Shown piece after piece: positions 48,662-57,173 of a stretch of DNA of 64,000 nt. The notes below the pieces were generated by a model. It was not told the DNA's origin, ran no database searches, and worked only from the letters and a program-made list of their open reading frames with translations. How positions within the stretch are numbered: the stretch's first letter is position 1; every line of letters starts with the position of its first letter. The stretch comes from Setoptus koraiensis (lineage: Eukaryota > Arthropoda): positions 4,030,001 through 4,094,000 of the forward strand of contig CM106585.1 in the NCBI GenBank assembly GCA_048013815.1, written 5' to 3'. The position numbers were made by a program, and so were the translations under genes.

Positions 48662-48842
48662 GGTCCCTTATATTCGTTGAAACCCGCGTCTTCGTAGTCA
48701 TCTGTGTCTTGTCCAAGAGCTATCTCTTTCTCATGTACAAGATATCTTCCACCTCTGTTTTGCTTCACCAAACAGACTAGTAAAAATATAGCAACAAGCA
48801 ACGCAATCGCACATAGCAGACCGATAAACCAGCCTGGATCTG
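48662..48842 (-). pseudogene. Nrg: Orphan neuroglian (L1-type cell adhesion) exon: transmembrane helix and cytoplasmic start
   Basis: Minus-strand translation gives a juxtamembrane PGWFIG, a hydrophobic helix (LLCAIALLVAIFLLVCLV), then KQNRGGRYLVHEKEIALG and a YEDAGFNEYKGP tail. Arthropod neuroglian has the same order, with GWFIG, RRNRGGKYDVHDRE and GGFHEYSQP. A splice acceptor-like CTTGCAG precedes the block and a donor (GTGAGTAT) begins at 48661, so it looks like one intact exon. No Ig or fibronectin III exons and no following exon are visible within the window. The adjoining DNA is the three-copy segment. I infer a duplicated, stranded exon. A genuine long-intron neuroglian gene is unlikely because unrelated genes lie on both sides. 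Confidence 0.8.
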
Positions 48843-48876
48843 CAAGTGGATCAGAGGACGGGCTATTTCCTCAATT

Positions 48877-49240
48877 TTACTCGATTGATAAACTAGAGCT
48901 TTTGTGTCTATTTCGGGGTTTGACTCCCAGCTACAATCGTCAGAGTATCATAGACGCTCCCCGAGAAATCTCGATGATTCCATCGACAGCCGATGGATTG
49001 TTGATAAAAGGTCGCCTAACTAACTGTTGGGCTAAAGCAATCAACGACTCACTATGGGAGTGTGGCATATTCTCCGCTTCGTCTCTTCCTTGCCATGACC
49101 ACAATTTGTTCTATCTCGAGAACATCGCTGTAAAAAAGATCGCAAAGATCTTGGCTCCATTCCCACAGTCGGCCTCTATTTGCGCAATGGAAACAAGCAG
49201 AGGAACTTTTTCGGGGCCAGTGGATCCAGTGTGAATGCAT
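48877..49240 (-). pseudogene. Three-copy flanking segment, copy 2, with coding-like remnant
   Basis: The part 48877-49129 matches 53661-53920. On the minus strand it reads as the end of an unknown protein: a stretch containing KVPLLVSIAQIEADCGNGAK and IFAIFFTAMF, an in-frame stop, then ESLIALAQQLVRRPF and INNPSAVDGIIEISRGASM before the final stop. Conservation of the tail in all copies suggests descent from a real gene. I do not recognise the family. This copy carries the longest 5' extent. It is not followed by an acidic secreted gene; the neuroglian exon lies there instead. Confidence 0.45.
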
Positions 49241-49333
49241 GATTCACGATCCACTGATGACTGCAATACTTTATTGCATGCGACACAATTTTATCAGAAA
49301 ACATGTAAAAATTTCGGCAATGGTTTATTCAGC

Positions 49334-50122
49334 TTAACAGTAAGGCATCTCACACTTGTCAAGCTCGAAATGGAGTCGAAGTGGAGATTTTTGGTAATAA
49401 TAATGACTAGGATAGGCCCAGCCATCAACTTCCAGCATATTTTTGTCATCCGGCAGCTCCAATTTGAATTGTTGTCTCTCGTCTGATGAGGCTTGTCTCA
49501 TCATCTCATCAATATACTGACATACGATTGTGGCTGAGTATAGCGTCGCGATAGGCTGATAGTTTACAATAACTCTATCGAAGAATTCAACATCAGATAT
49601 CTCTTCGTCTCTCTTGAATTTCTGCAGCTCACTGATGGCGTCATAGAAATTGTAATATTTTTTGTTTTCTCCTTGCCTGAACGGTAAACACAAATCTTTC
49701 ATCTGTTCAACACATTTACCCTTTTTAAAATCATCCTTTCCATAATTGAACTTAGTAGTGAGAAATGCCTCGATATTCTTCAAAAACTCTTGCTGCCGTT
49801 TTTGATGTTTAGCTTTCAGGCCGCCAACAATTCTACGAACTCTCACCAGTTCAACTCTTTTCCAAGTAGGTATCCCTGTGGCCAACTGCAGCACCTGTAT
49901 TGTTTGTCTTGGCCAGTGATAATCGCTACTCTGGTCACGAACTTCACTACTAAGCTTCAAATTTTCTATTAAGCCTGAAAACCTATCTCTTTGGTACCAT
50001 TTTTCAACTTCGTCATTTATCTTTTGTATGCGAGCGTAAAACTGCTTCTCTGATGCCATCAAAGAGACAGAGCTCATGACAACCAAGACGGTGACACAAA
50101 TAAAATCGATACACTTCATCAT
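49334..50122 (-). CDS. Secreted protein of unknown family, 262 residues
   Basis: A clean open frame begins with a signal peptide (MKCIDFICVTVLVVMSSVSLM from the second Met) and continues as a mostly helical, charged protein with few cysteines (KGKCVEQMKDLCLPF in the middle, CQYIDEMM, and a KCEMPYC C-terminus). No transmembrane helix follows the signal, so it should be exported. I do not recognise the family. It sits in the cluster of minus-strand secreted genes. The frame is too long and the signal too good to be chance, but function is unknown. Confidence 0.75.
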   Translation of the reverse strand: MMKCIDFICVTVLVVMSSVSLMASEKQFYARIQKINDEVEKWYQRDRFSGLIENLKLSSEVRDQSSDYHWPRQTIQVLQLATGIPTWKRVELVRVRRIVGGLKAKHQKRQQEFLKNIEAFLTTKFNYGKDDFKKGKCVEQMKDLCLPFRQGENKKYYNFYDAISELQKFKRDEEISDVEFFDRVIVNYQPIATLYSATIVCQYIDEMMRQASSDERQQFKLELPDDKNMLEVDGWAYPSHYYYQKSPLRLHFELDKCEMPYC

Positions 50123-51150
50123 TCGTTCGCTTAGTTGAATAATTGAGTAATGATATCCCCAATATGTAAATGAGGTTTCTTTTTGATATAAAGATGCTGT
50201 TTAGATGGCGATTTAGGCATTCATTGTCTAGTTTCATCGGTTATATTCTAGAGCTAGGTATTCAAAATAGACTCTATTTCTGCCATATTTTGCCGGAAGG
50301 TTTCTTCTTTCCATTTCTATTTATACCAACTAAAAATTTTTGGCTTAAAAAAGTCATATGGAAGAAGCTCTATTTCTGGATCGCGTTATGGTCATGCAAT
50401 GAACTAGAGCAGTAGCCCGGTACCCGGAAGAATCGGAATTTGAAAAATCTAAGCAAGAACCGTACCGATCCGTTACCGGTTCCTCAAAATACCCGTATAC
50501 GGATACCCGTAACCGAGGCGGAGATCTACAGCTCCACAATGAACAAGAGTTGCAACAGTTAGAATTTCTTAATAATGTAAAGCTGACCACCGGTGATATG
50601 CTCAGATGTGCATCATGTTGTGGAAAGTCTCATAGGACCCGTGATTTTCACAATATAAGCCGCATCCACGAATTCTTGCTCTGGTACCTCAAGGTTTTTT
50701 TAGATTTTCAACAAGACTGTGCGACTTTGATTACTTTTCTCGATTAATTCAATATTCCATCGAAAAAGGCGTCAAATGAAGAAAAAATAACCTTGTATCC
50801 GGTTTGGCTCGGGAGCGAAGAACCGGAAACAGAAATAAATCAGATTTCTGGGTTCATCCGAGGAAGACCTACCCAACAACGCTCTCTTTTTGGAAATGAG
50901 TACCCGAAATAAAAACCGGAATTGGACAGCAGCATCAGTAAAAATACAATTTTCTGATCTAAGTATTGAGATGTGAAAAAATGACCTCTAGATCAAGCAT
51001 TGGCTAAGAAATTGAGTGTCGAAATAGAATCGAGAGCGAAAACGAGACCTCTTGCTGAAGATAGCTCAAAAATATTCGAGCTCTGTTTTTATTCGTATCA
51101 TATCATATGGTTAATGTGAACCGCAGCTTCATAACATGCTGATCATGCGC
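50123..51150. other. Spacer between two secreted-protein genes
   Basis: No supported gene. Between about 50410 and 50530 there is a cluster of CCGGTACCCGG, TACCCGTATACGG and ACCCGTAACC words that looks like a degenerate internal repeat. Similar CCGG/ACCGGAA words recur to about 50930, which may be the remnant of a transposable element. The minus-strand promoter of the 262-residue gene should lie at 50123-50300. Confidence 0.35.
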
Positions 51151-52227
51151 TTAATGAGATTTATGTTTCAGCTTGTTTAAACTTTTCTTGAACAATGCTT
51201 TCATTGAGGAGTGTTTGTCCGATTCGTAGCTTAGCTTGTATTTGCATTGAAGATCCGAGTCAATGTCATTGAACTGGTCAGCCACTTCAAAGCTCTTTGG
51301 CTCTAACCCCGGCTCGGTAAACACCTTGTTTTCGAGCAAATCTCTCGGAGGTATTGCCAAGCTTGCACCTTGGCAATGTTGGACATTTTTCAGCCAGCGT
51401 TTAACTATTTGGCTACTCTTCAATTTGTTGTCGGTGACATCGTTGTTGTCTCCGGCCTCGAAACCACGGTAAGCTAACAATTCGATGGGATAGATTGAGC
51501 TGTGCGCGTAACTATCGATCAATCTGCAGGATTGCTTCAGATTCAAGAAGTTTTCGATCTTTTCTTGGGTATCTAATGGAATTTGAATGGTGTCACAATT
51601 AAGTAAATACAGCGCGCTAGTTCGAAGGAGGTTCTCGGGTAGATCAACTTCTAACGGGACTGCACACTTTTCGAAGACTTTACGAATACTTTGATCATTT
51701 TCCACAACATCGAAGCTATGTTTAAGGGCCTCGTCTGATTGTTCTGCTTGCTCTAGTTTTGTTTCAAGATTTCTTTTGCAGGTTAAAATAACCTGACCGA
51801 ATACCTTTGAAATGAATCTTTGCAATCCATGGTCCTTTTTTGTTTCTCTTGGTCGACTATAATAGTAGTAGGTCATGCGATTCTGAACGTCTAAAATTTT
51901 CGAAACTGGTACATCCTCACACACAGAATGATATGTTGGCAGTGCCTGAACCATTTCTTTCATTTCTCTCACATCTCCTACGCCATCATAACTGTTCAAA
52001 CAGTCGTCGATTATTTTTTTTGTCGTTTCGCTGCCTAGTTCGGGAGTTTTGTCCAGCTCGTTTGCAAATTCAATGAATTTCGATACCGAGTCGAGAGATT
52101 TTACTCTGTCTTTGCAGAGTGATTTTGAAGATGTCCATAGTTTTCCATTCTCAGCTGAGTTGCCGTGCAGGAAACAACTGACGACGCCGACGATCAGCAA
52201 AAAGGATAATACTTTATTTACTGACAT
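51151..52227 (-). CDS. Secreted cysteine-containing protein of unknown family, 358 residues
   Basis: It starts with a clear signal peptide (MSVNKVLSFLLIVGVVSCFL, cleavage near NSA-EN). The mature part has about nine spaced cysteines and a helical, charged character, with a lysine-rich C-terminus (KKSLNKLKHK). The first 75 mature residues match the broken frame at 6212-6561 by cysteine spacing and by DSV and VCE motifs, so this is a dispersed family with at least two members in the window. No catalytic motif is visible and I cannot assign a function. Single uninterrupted exon. Confidence 0.8.
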   Translation of the reverse strand: MSVNKVLSFLLIVGVVSCFLHGNSAENGKLWTSSKSLCKDRVKSLDSVSKFIEFANELDKTPELGSETTKKIIDDCLNSYDGVGDVREMKEMVQALPTYHSVCEDVPVSKILDVQNRMTYYYYSRPRETKKDHGLQRFISKVFGQVILTCKRNLETKLEQAEQSDEALKHSFDVVENDQSIRKVFEKCAVPLEVDLPENLLRTSALYLLNCDTIQIPLDTQEKIENFLNLKQSCRLIDSYAHSSIYPIELLAYRGFEAGDNNDVTDNKLKSSQIVKRWLKNVQHCQGASLAIPPRDLLENKVFTEPGLEPKSFEVADQFNDIDSDLQCKYKLSYESDKHSSMKALFKKSLNKLKHKSH

Positions 52228-52899
52228 CTTAACTTGGGTTTTTATCCAGATTAACTCTGTTGTTTATTCGATCAAATGAATCTTACTGCTCATTGATTGT
52301 CATCGGACAACTGGTGATCTTACCCCTATTTCTAAGAGAAGAAAACTGTCTGCACAAACAACCCATGTAATAAACTCTCGATAATATCATGGGATGAACA
52401 TGAGTGGTAACATTTCAAATATTTTCGGAAACTTTTTTTCCAAAAATAGTTATTCCTGTTGAAAAAACCATTGAAAATATCTTTTGGTGAACAGCTTCGA
52501 TTACCAAAGACACATGAAAACAGGAAAAATTGCCACACTTTCAGAGTTTTTTTTAAGGAACGTTTCAGCCCCTTTTTTTGACTGAGTTTTACATTTACCT
52601 GAGTGATGCTTCTTAACATTCGCCAATATTTCGTAGCATACTTGTTCATCTAATGTTGTTGACGGCAGTACTTGGATAATAAAATAAAGCACCCAATTGA
52701 TTGATTGATTCTTGTTGTTGCAGATATAGTAAGAGTAAGGCGCCAACAAATCTCCACCGGATGACAGCATTTTACGTGGCGAAGAAAGACAACGACAGTA
52801 TGCAACGACGGGCTCGCTTTCTCCCCTGAGTGAGAATTACATCCGAACGAGATTACCTCAGTTCTTGAACTCACAATATCACTCAATAAACTCCTTTGT
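52228..52899. other. Spacer with part of a local repeat
   Basis: No supported gene. Minus-strand frames at 52332-52886 are short, overlapping and unrecognised. The stretch 52842-52890 (ACATCCGAACGAGATTACC... to ACTCAATAAACTC) is repeated at 53926-53977, on the far side of the secreted-protein duplicate. Confidence 0.4.
52842..52890. repeat. Local direct repeat, copy 1
   Basis: About 50 bp nearly identical to 53926-53977, in the same orientation. The pair brackets duplication copy B (52900-53920), so it may mark the ends of the inserted unit. Confidence 0.8.
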
Positions 52900-53002
52900 T
52901 ACCTTCCATCTTGAGATCATCTTGATGGCCTCTGACAGTATAAGAAAGGTTACTCACACACTGTTTCATTTTGTGTATAATGGATTTTAATCAAAATCAT
53001 GA

Positions 53003-53542
53003 TCATTTGAAGTCAGGAGGTCTCTCAGAGTCAGTGTCTGAATCGGAATCGGTGTCCGAGTCGGAATCTGAAAATGGAAGTTGTTCCGCATCGACAGCGG
53101 CACAAAAGGATACTGAATGTTTGATACCATAATCTTCCAGCTCGATGTCTTCTCGCAATCTCTGGATCTCTTCTTCGATCTCTTGATCGGAGTTGCCATC
53201 ATTCTTGGACAATAGAGCCTCTATCTTACGAAGATCTTCTCTCTGCTCTATTCTGGCTTTTTTAATCATGTTTCTGGCATAAGACATCTCCTTGTTCCAA
53301 TTTGGACCCCTCTCCTTGATTATAATCTTTTCATTGTCCGGTTTACTAAAATCTATGTAATCATATTTCAACTTGGGGTCCTCTAACGCTTCTGGATGTA
53401 AATGGCCTGCGGAAGGATTGGGACTCAAATCGATCAGTTTTTTTTCCAGGAGCTCAGCAAATGTATATGGTTCAATGGCATGAACAATTTTTTGCGAAAG
53501 AATAGCCTGAAATATAACTAAGGCTACAAGGTGAATAATCAT
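53003..53542 (-). CDS. Small acidic secreted protein, copy B (unknown function)
   Basis: A 179-residue paralog of 47597-47061. Signal peptide and residues up to EMSYARN are identical except for one residue. The helical middle has a few substitutions (KKARIEQREDLRK against KRARITQREDYRK), and the acidic Ser-Asp repeat is slightly longer, ending PPDFK. Its single mature cysteine (SFCAAVDAEQL) is conserved. The TATA box at 53653-53660 is conserved. Because the two copies differ mostly in the C-terminal third, either selection or a recent conversion has kept the N-terminal two thirds alike. Function unknown. Confidence 0.8.
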   Translation of the reverse strand: MIIHLVALVIFQAILSQKIVHAIEPYTFAELLEKKLIDLSPNPSAGHLHPEALEDPKLKYDYIDFSKPDNEKIIIKERGPNWNKEMSYARNMIKKARIEQREDLRKIEALLSKNDGNSDQEIEEEIQRLREDIELEDYGIKHSVSFCAAVDAEQLPFSDSDSDTDSDSDTDSERPPDFK

Positions 53543-53652
53543 TTTTGCAAAAACAATTAAAAACTACAATTTTTCAGATGTATTATGTAATGTGTCAGCA
53601 ACCCATTGTAAACGTATTTCTCATAGAGGGAAAATATCGAATCCCTAAATTC

Positions 53653-53660
53653 TATTTATA
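53653..53660 (-). promoter_or_regulatory. TATA box of acidic secreted protein, copy B
   Basis: TATAAATA on the minus strand, 111 bp before the ATG, in sequence nearly identical to the copy A promoter. Confidence 0.6.
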
Positions 53661-53925
53661 ATACTCAATTGATAAACTGGAGCTTTTGTGGAGTGTCTAT
53701 TTTGGGGTTTGACTCCCAGCTACAATCGTCAGAGTATCATAGACGCTCCCCGAGAGATCTCGATGATTCCATCGACAGCCGATGGATTGTTGATAAAAGG
53801 TCGCCTAACTAACTGTTGGGCTAAAGCAATCAGCGACTCACTATAGGATTGTGTCATTTTCTCCGCTTCGTCTCTTTCTTGCCATGACCACAAGTTGTTC
53901 TATCTCGAGAACATTGCTGTGAATT

Positions 53926-53977
53926 ACATTCGAACGAGATTACCACAGTTCTTGAACTCACAATATCACTCAATAAA
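53926..53977. repeat. Local direct repeat, copy 2
   Basis: Second copy of the element at 52842-52890, beginning directly where homology to the three-copy segment ends. Confidence 0.8.
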
Positions 53978-54502
53978 CTCGTGTACTTGTTTCTGGTCAC
54001 ACTCCACTATTTCACCTGATTACCTGAGCGAACTGTGTTTCTTCGTTGCTGATATACCTTAGAACTGAATCACAAGATGGCGTCAAATATTTAGCGAGAC
54101 TCTCTAATTCTTATTCCAACTGTTGCATAACAAAGCAACCAGCTTAAATTTTGCAAATAAACTCGGTTGTTACTGTTTATCGGTTTGTGAATAATGCAGC
54201 CAAATTGGCATGAGAGCCGATTCAATTTATTCTCAAGATCATATCATCATTATTCCATTCTCTAGTTTAGCTTGAATCAATTCGTTTGGAACATTCAGAA
54301 CATTCGGAACATTCCTGGAAATTCTTTCACAAGCCAGTGTAACGAATTTATTTCATTCAAATTCTTCACGACTATCGCGTCGTTTTACATGCTAAACAAA
54401 CAGGGAATTATCATTAGATAGCTAATGATATTGATATGACGAACAATTTGGATTGCTAAGCGCCTTTTATTATGCTTTCAGTTACTTCGCTCGAGCGCCG
54501 GA
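53978..54502. other. Spacer, no gene seen
   Basis: AT-rich sequence with no supported frame. It contains the short tandem words GGAACATTCAGAACATTCGGAACATTCC at about 54289-54317. The plus-strand frame starting at 54453 is antisense to the next gene and is not supported. Confidence 0.4.
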
Positions 54503-55693
54503 TCACCTCGACACCAAACGCGGGCTTATTATGGTGGTCGTTATGGGAACCATTTCTATTTGGGGTTTCGAACCTATTTGGACGTATTTTCTATATTTGA
54601 ACACGGGATTCGGATTATCCGCCGACATGGAATTCAACGATCCATACGTTTGCCTGGCACCTGTTGGGGTGCTTTCGACACTGGGCAAAACAACTGGTAT
54701 TTTTAAATTAATTTGGCCTATGTAATTGTTCGACTTGTGAATGTCACCGTCGAACTTGGGATTGAGATAATTAAATCCCGCAGGTAGCTCTATCTTTCGG
54801 TGTGTCACAACAGTCGGTTTGATTTCGTTGCTTTCATCATTCGTAATAATTTTCGAATCCATGAGGCTGCTTTCTTTTACAGATTTAGTACGTGACGATA
54901 GTGACAGTGTTTTGGGTCTCCCTTTATCGTCGACAACATCTCCCTCGTATTTGGTGGCGTTACACTCTGGCATAGGCGGACAATCACCTCGATAGAAATG
55001 CTCGCTACATAAACAAGCCGAGTTTCCATCCGCTACTGCTTGATCAGCACTATTCAGCAATAACTTTTTTCCCTCCTCTGTAGAATTAATGTCATCGATA
55101 GACTTGCCGGATTTCTTAATAATGTCTCGGAGTGATCCCGAAAAGTCTTGGTTCCCGTGACCAAAGGTTTTTTCGTCCTTCAATGGGTCTCCTTCCGTGT
55201 ACGCTTTTTCTTGTTCGCCCGAAAGCAACTCCTTTGCCCATTCGTCAGCATTTTTATTTTGACCGTTGACTAAGTTGAACCACTGACCTAAACAACATTT
55301 TAGAGAGTTGAATAATCACCTGTCGCACTGTTAAACATTTGTATTTGATTCAATTGTTTACGTGACCATTGTCGTTCCGCAAAAATAAGAAATTAAAATA
55401 TTTGACGTGAGGTGAGACTTACATGATGATATAATGACCAATATACACAATAGCCAGAATAAACTGATTGCACTTGAATTGTTCGCTGAATAATGCTTAT
55501 TCAAACAATTGCTGTCGGCACTTGAAGAATCATTACTATTGTTGTTACTGTTGCTGTTGTTGTTTCTAATTTTCTCTGTCCTCTTACATTTATATTTATC
55601 ACAATAGTGCACAATATCCAATTGTGTTAATGATAACGATGATGATCTTATTCGTCTCATAATGTTGCTATCAGGATACCACAATTCAATCAT
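54503..55693 (-). CDS. Two-exon protein with N-proximal hydrophobic segment, unknown family (exons 55693-55423, 55287-54503)
   Basis: Exon 1 encodes a basic, Ser/Asn-repeat N-terminus (NNNSNSNNNSNDSSSADSN) and a hydrophobic helix (AISLFWLLCILVIISS). A GTAAGT donor at 55422 and a TTTAG acceptor before 55287 join as a TGT codon to CQWFNLVNGQNKNADEWAKE. The rest is charged and low in hydrophobic residues, with one cysteine group (CLCSEHFYRGDCPPMPEC) that resembles half of an EGF-like module. The helix sits near residue 75, so this is either a type II membrane protein or a secreted protein with a late start codon. No family recognised. The 135-bp intron is of the size usual in this window. Confidence 0.6.
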
Positions 55694-56450
55694 CCTAGCT
55701 CAGTAAGGTAGACACAAAAAAATTCTAGCTAGCTTCACCGATGAATCCATTGAGCCATTCAGTCAATCAGCTAGTGAGTTTAGAACATAAAGGAAATAAT
55801 TATACGCTGGGTTTTATGGGATAGATGGCAATGCAACCCATGATGCAGTTGAGATCTATCACTGCACATAGATATTTTGTAATAAACAAAAATAATATCG
55901 CTATCCAGACTAATGAAAAATACTCAGCCTTAAGACCGCTCACAGCATGCATGATTGATACTTTCTTTTAAAAAATAAAACTTTTTTGCCTGACTTCAAC
56001 TCATATAAGATAACTCTATCTAGATATCAAATCGAAAAAAAAACATCATGCCAAGTTGATCACAATATGAGCCAGCTAGTCAGCCACTAATTAGTTTAGA
56101 ATTAATATTGGCAATCTTGAGGTTTGCTTCATTTACGCTTGGCTCACCTGAAATTGTTACTACACTCAAACATATATCACATTTCAAAGTAATTATATCA
56201 AATACTGAGACCATACTACGCAGACTCTGTTGGCTTTGGTATTGATAATATCCAACAAAAAGATATCAAAACTCCGATGAATTTCCTAGCATTTTTTCCC
56301 ATTTTTATCTGTCTTCTTGGTTTGTTTTGTCAACTAGTCAAACAGAGATTCTTCGAGCGAGTGCAGCTCGAAAGAATAACATCGCTCACCAAAATAGAAT
56401 AGTAGTGAGTAGTTGAATTTCAAAAACTAAAGACTAAAAAGTGATAAAAT
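55694..56450. other. Spacer, no gene seen
   Basis: AT-rich noncoding DNA with no long frame on either strand. It should include the minus-strand promoter of the two-exon gene. Confidence 0.4.
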
Positions 56451-56723
56451 TCAGTTTGCAATGTTTATTTTGACACTATTTTCGATCGGTAGCACATTTG
56501 CAGCAACTAGATCTGAGTAGCCAATTGGATTTTCGGATCTGACGCCAGTGATACAATATTGTCCCTTTCCCGTTTGTTGTTTATTCATCGCTTTGAGCTC
56601 GCTCATATAATCAATTAAAAAATGTTGTTGTTCAGTTAGCTTGTTTGAGATATATTTCGCCGAGGACAATTCTTCGCATTGGTATTGACTGATTCTTATT
56701 TGATTGTCCAGGATCAAACGCAT
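56451..56723 (-). CDS. Short open frame downstream of the activin receptor ectodomain, doubtful
   Basis: A 90-codon frame with two cysteines (QYQCEEL, GQYCITGV) and no signal peptide, 42 bp downstream of the stop of the ectodomain gene on the same strand. It could be a 3' exon of that transcript, a separate gene, or chance. No family recognised. Composition is not low-complexity, which is the only reason to list it. Confidence 0.25.
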   Translation of the reverse strand: MRLILDNQIRISQYQCEELSSAKYISNKLTEQQHFLIDYMSELKAMNKQQTGKGQYCITGVRSENPIGYSDLVAANVLPIENSVKINIAN

Positions 56724-56765
56724 TTAATGCATTTATACAATCATGGTTCGAGCAGTTCTACTTTT

Positions 56766-57173
56766 CTACGGTAAATAGAAATTAGCATTGCACGATTCAC
56801 CCTGACAGCAGCAAAAATACATGGAACTGCTGGCGCCATCCTCGGGTCTTTTTTCAACGCATTTTCCAAGATCGCAGTCTCTATTATGTTCTTTCCAACA
56901 GCCTTTAAAATAAGCTTTTATATTCTGGCTGCCATCGGATGTTGTTTGATTTTTCCAGACGACGTAGCAAGTGGGGTGAGTACCAGTGCACTTCTCTGTC
57001 CGTTCTTCGCAACTCGATTTCTGGTTCAGTGTAGTTCCTCCTTTCCTACTCAGTCTACATTCAGTATTATTGTAATGAACACAACCGTTAGTAGACTCTG
57101 ATAATGTTGAATGACAAATTGCCACAATTGTCAAGCCACAAATTGTGGCCAAAATAAACTTATTGGGTCCCAT
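56766..57173 (-). CDS. Stand-alone activin/BMP type II receptor ectodomain, secreted, no kinase
   Basis: The 135-residue frame has a signal peptide (NKFILATICGLTIVAICHS), then a cysteine-rich three-finger domain. Key features match type II activin receptors: CYVVWKNQT (family CFATWKN), FKGCW (family KQGCW), DCxxxxCVEK (family DRTDCVEKK), and the hallmark FCCCQGESCNANF (family FCCCEGNMCNEKF and CCCSTDLCNVNF). The protein stops four residues after the domain. Ordinary receptors continue with a transmembrane helix and a Ser/Thr kinase, neither of which is found downstream. A weak donor-like GTAGAA overlaps the stop codon, so a spliced continuation cannot be excluded. As read, it would be a soluble ligand-binding protein, a possible antagonist of activin or BMP ligands (inference). 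Confidence 0.8.
   Translation of the reverse strand: MGPNKFILATICGLTIVAICHSTLSESTNGCVHYNNTECRLSRKGGTTLNQKSSCEERTEKCTGTHPTCYVVWKNQTTSDGSQNIKAYFKGCWKEHNRDCDLGKCVEKRPEDGASSSMYFCCCQGESCNANFYLP

Larger units (their letters stand above)
52900..53920 (-). repeat. Segmental duplication, copy B, with three-copy segment copy 3
   Basis: The part 52900-53795 corresponds to 46826-47868, and 53661-53920 corresponds to 48877-49129. The order of parts matches copy A: gene, TATA box, coding-like tail. Confidence 0.85.

Noticed and set aside
54453-54725. Plus-strand frame of 90 codons
   Set aside because: It is largely antisense to exon 2 of the minus-strand two-exon gene, which has good splice sites.
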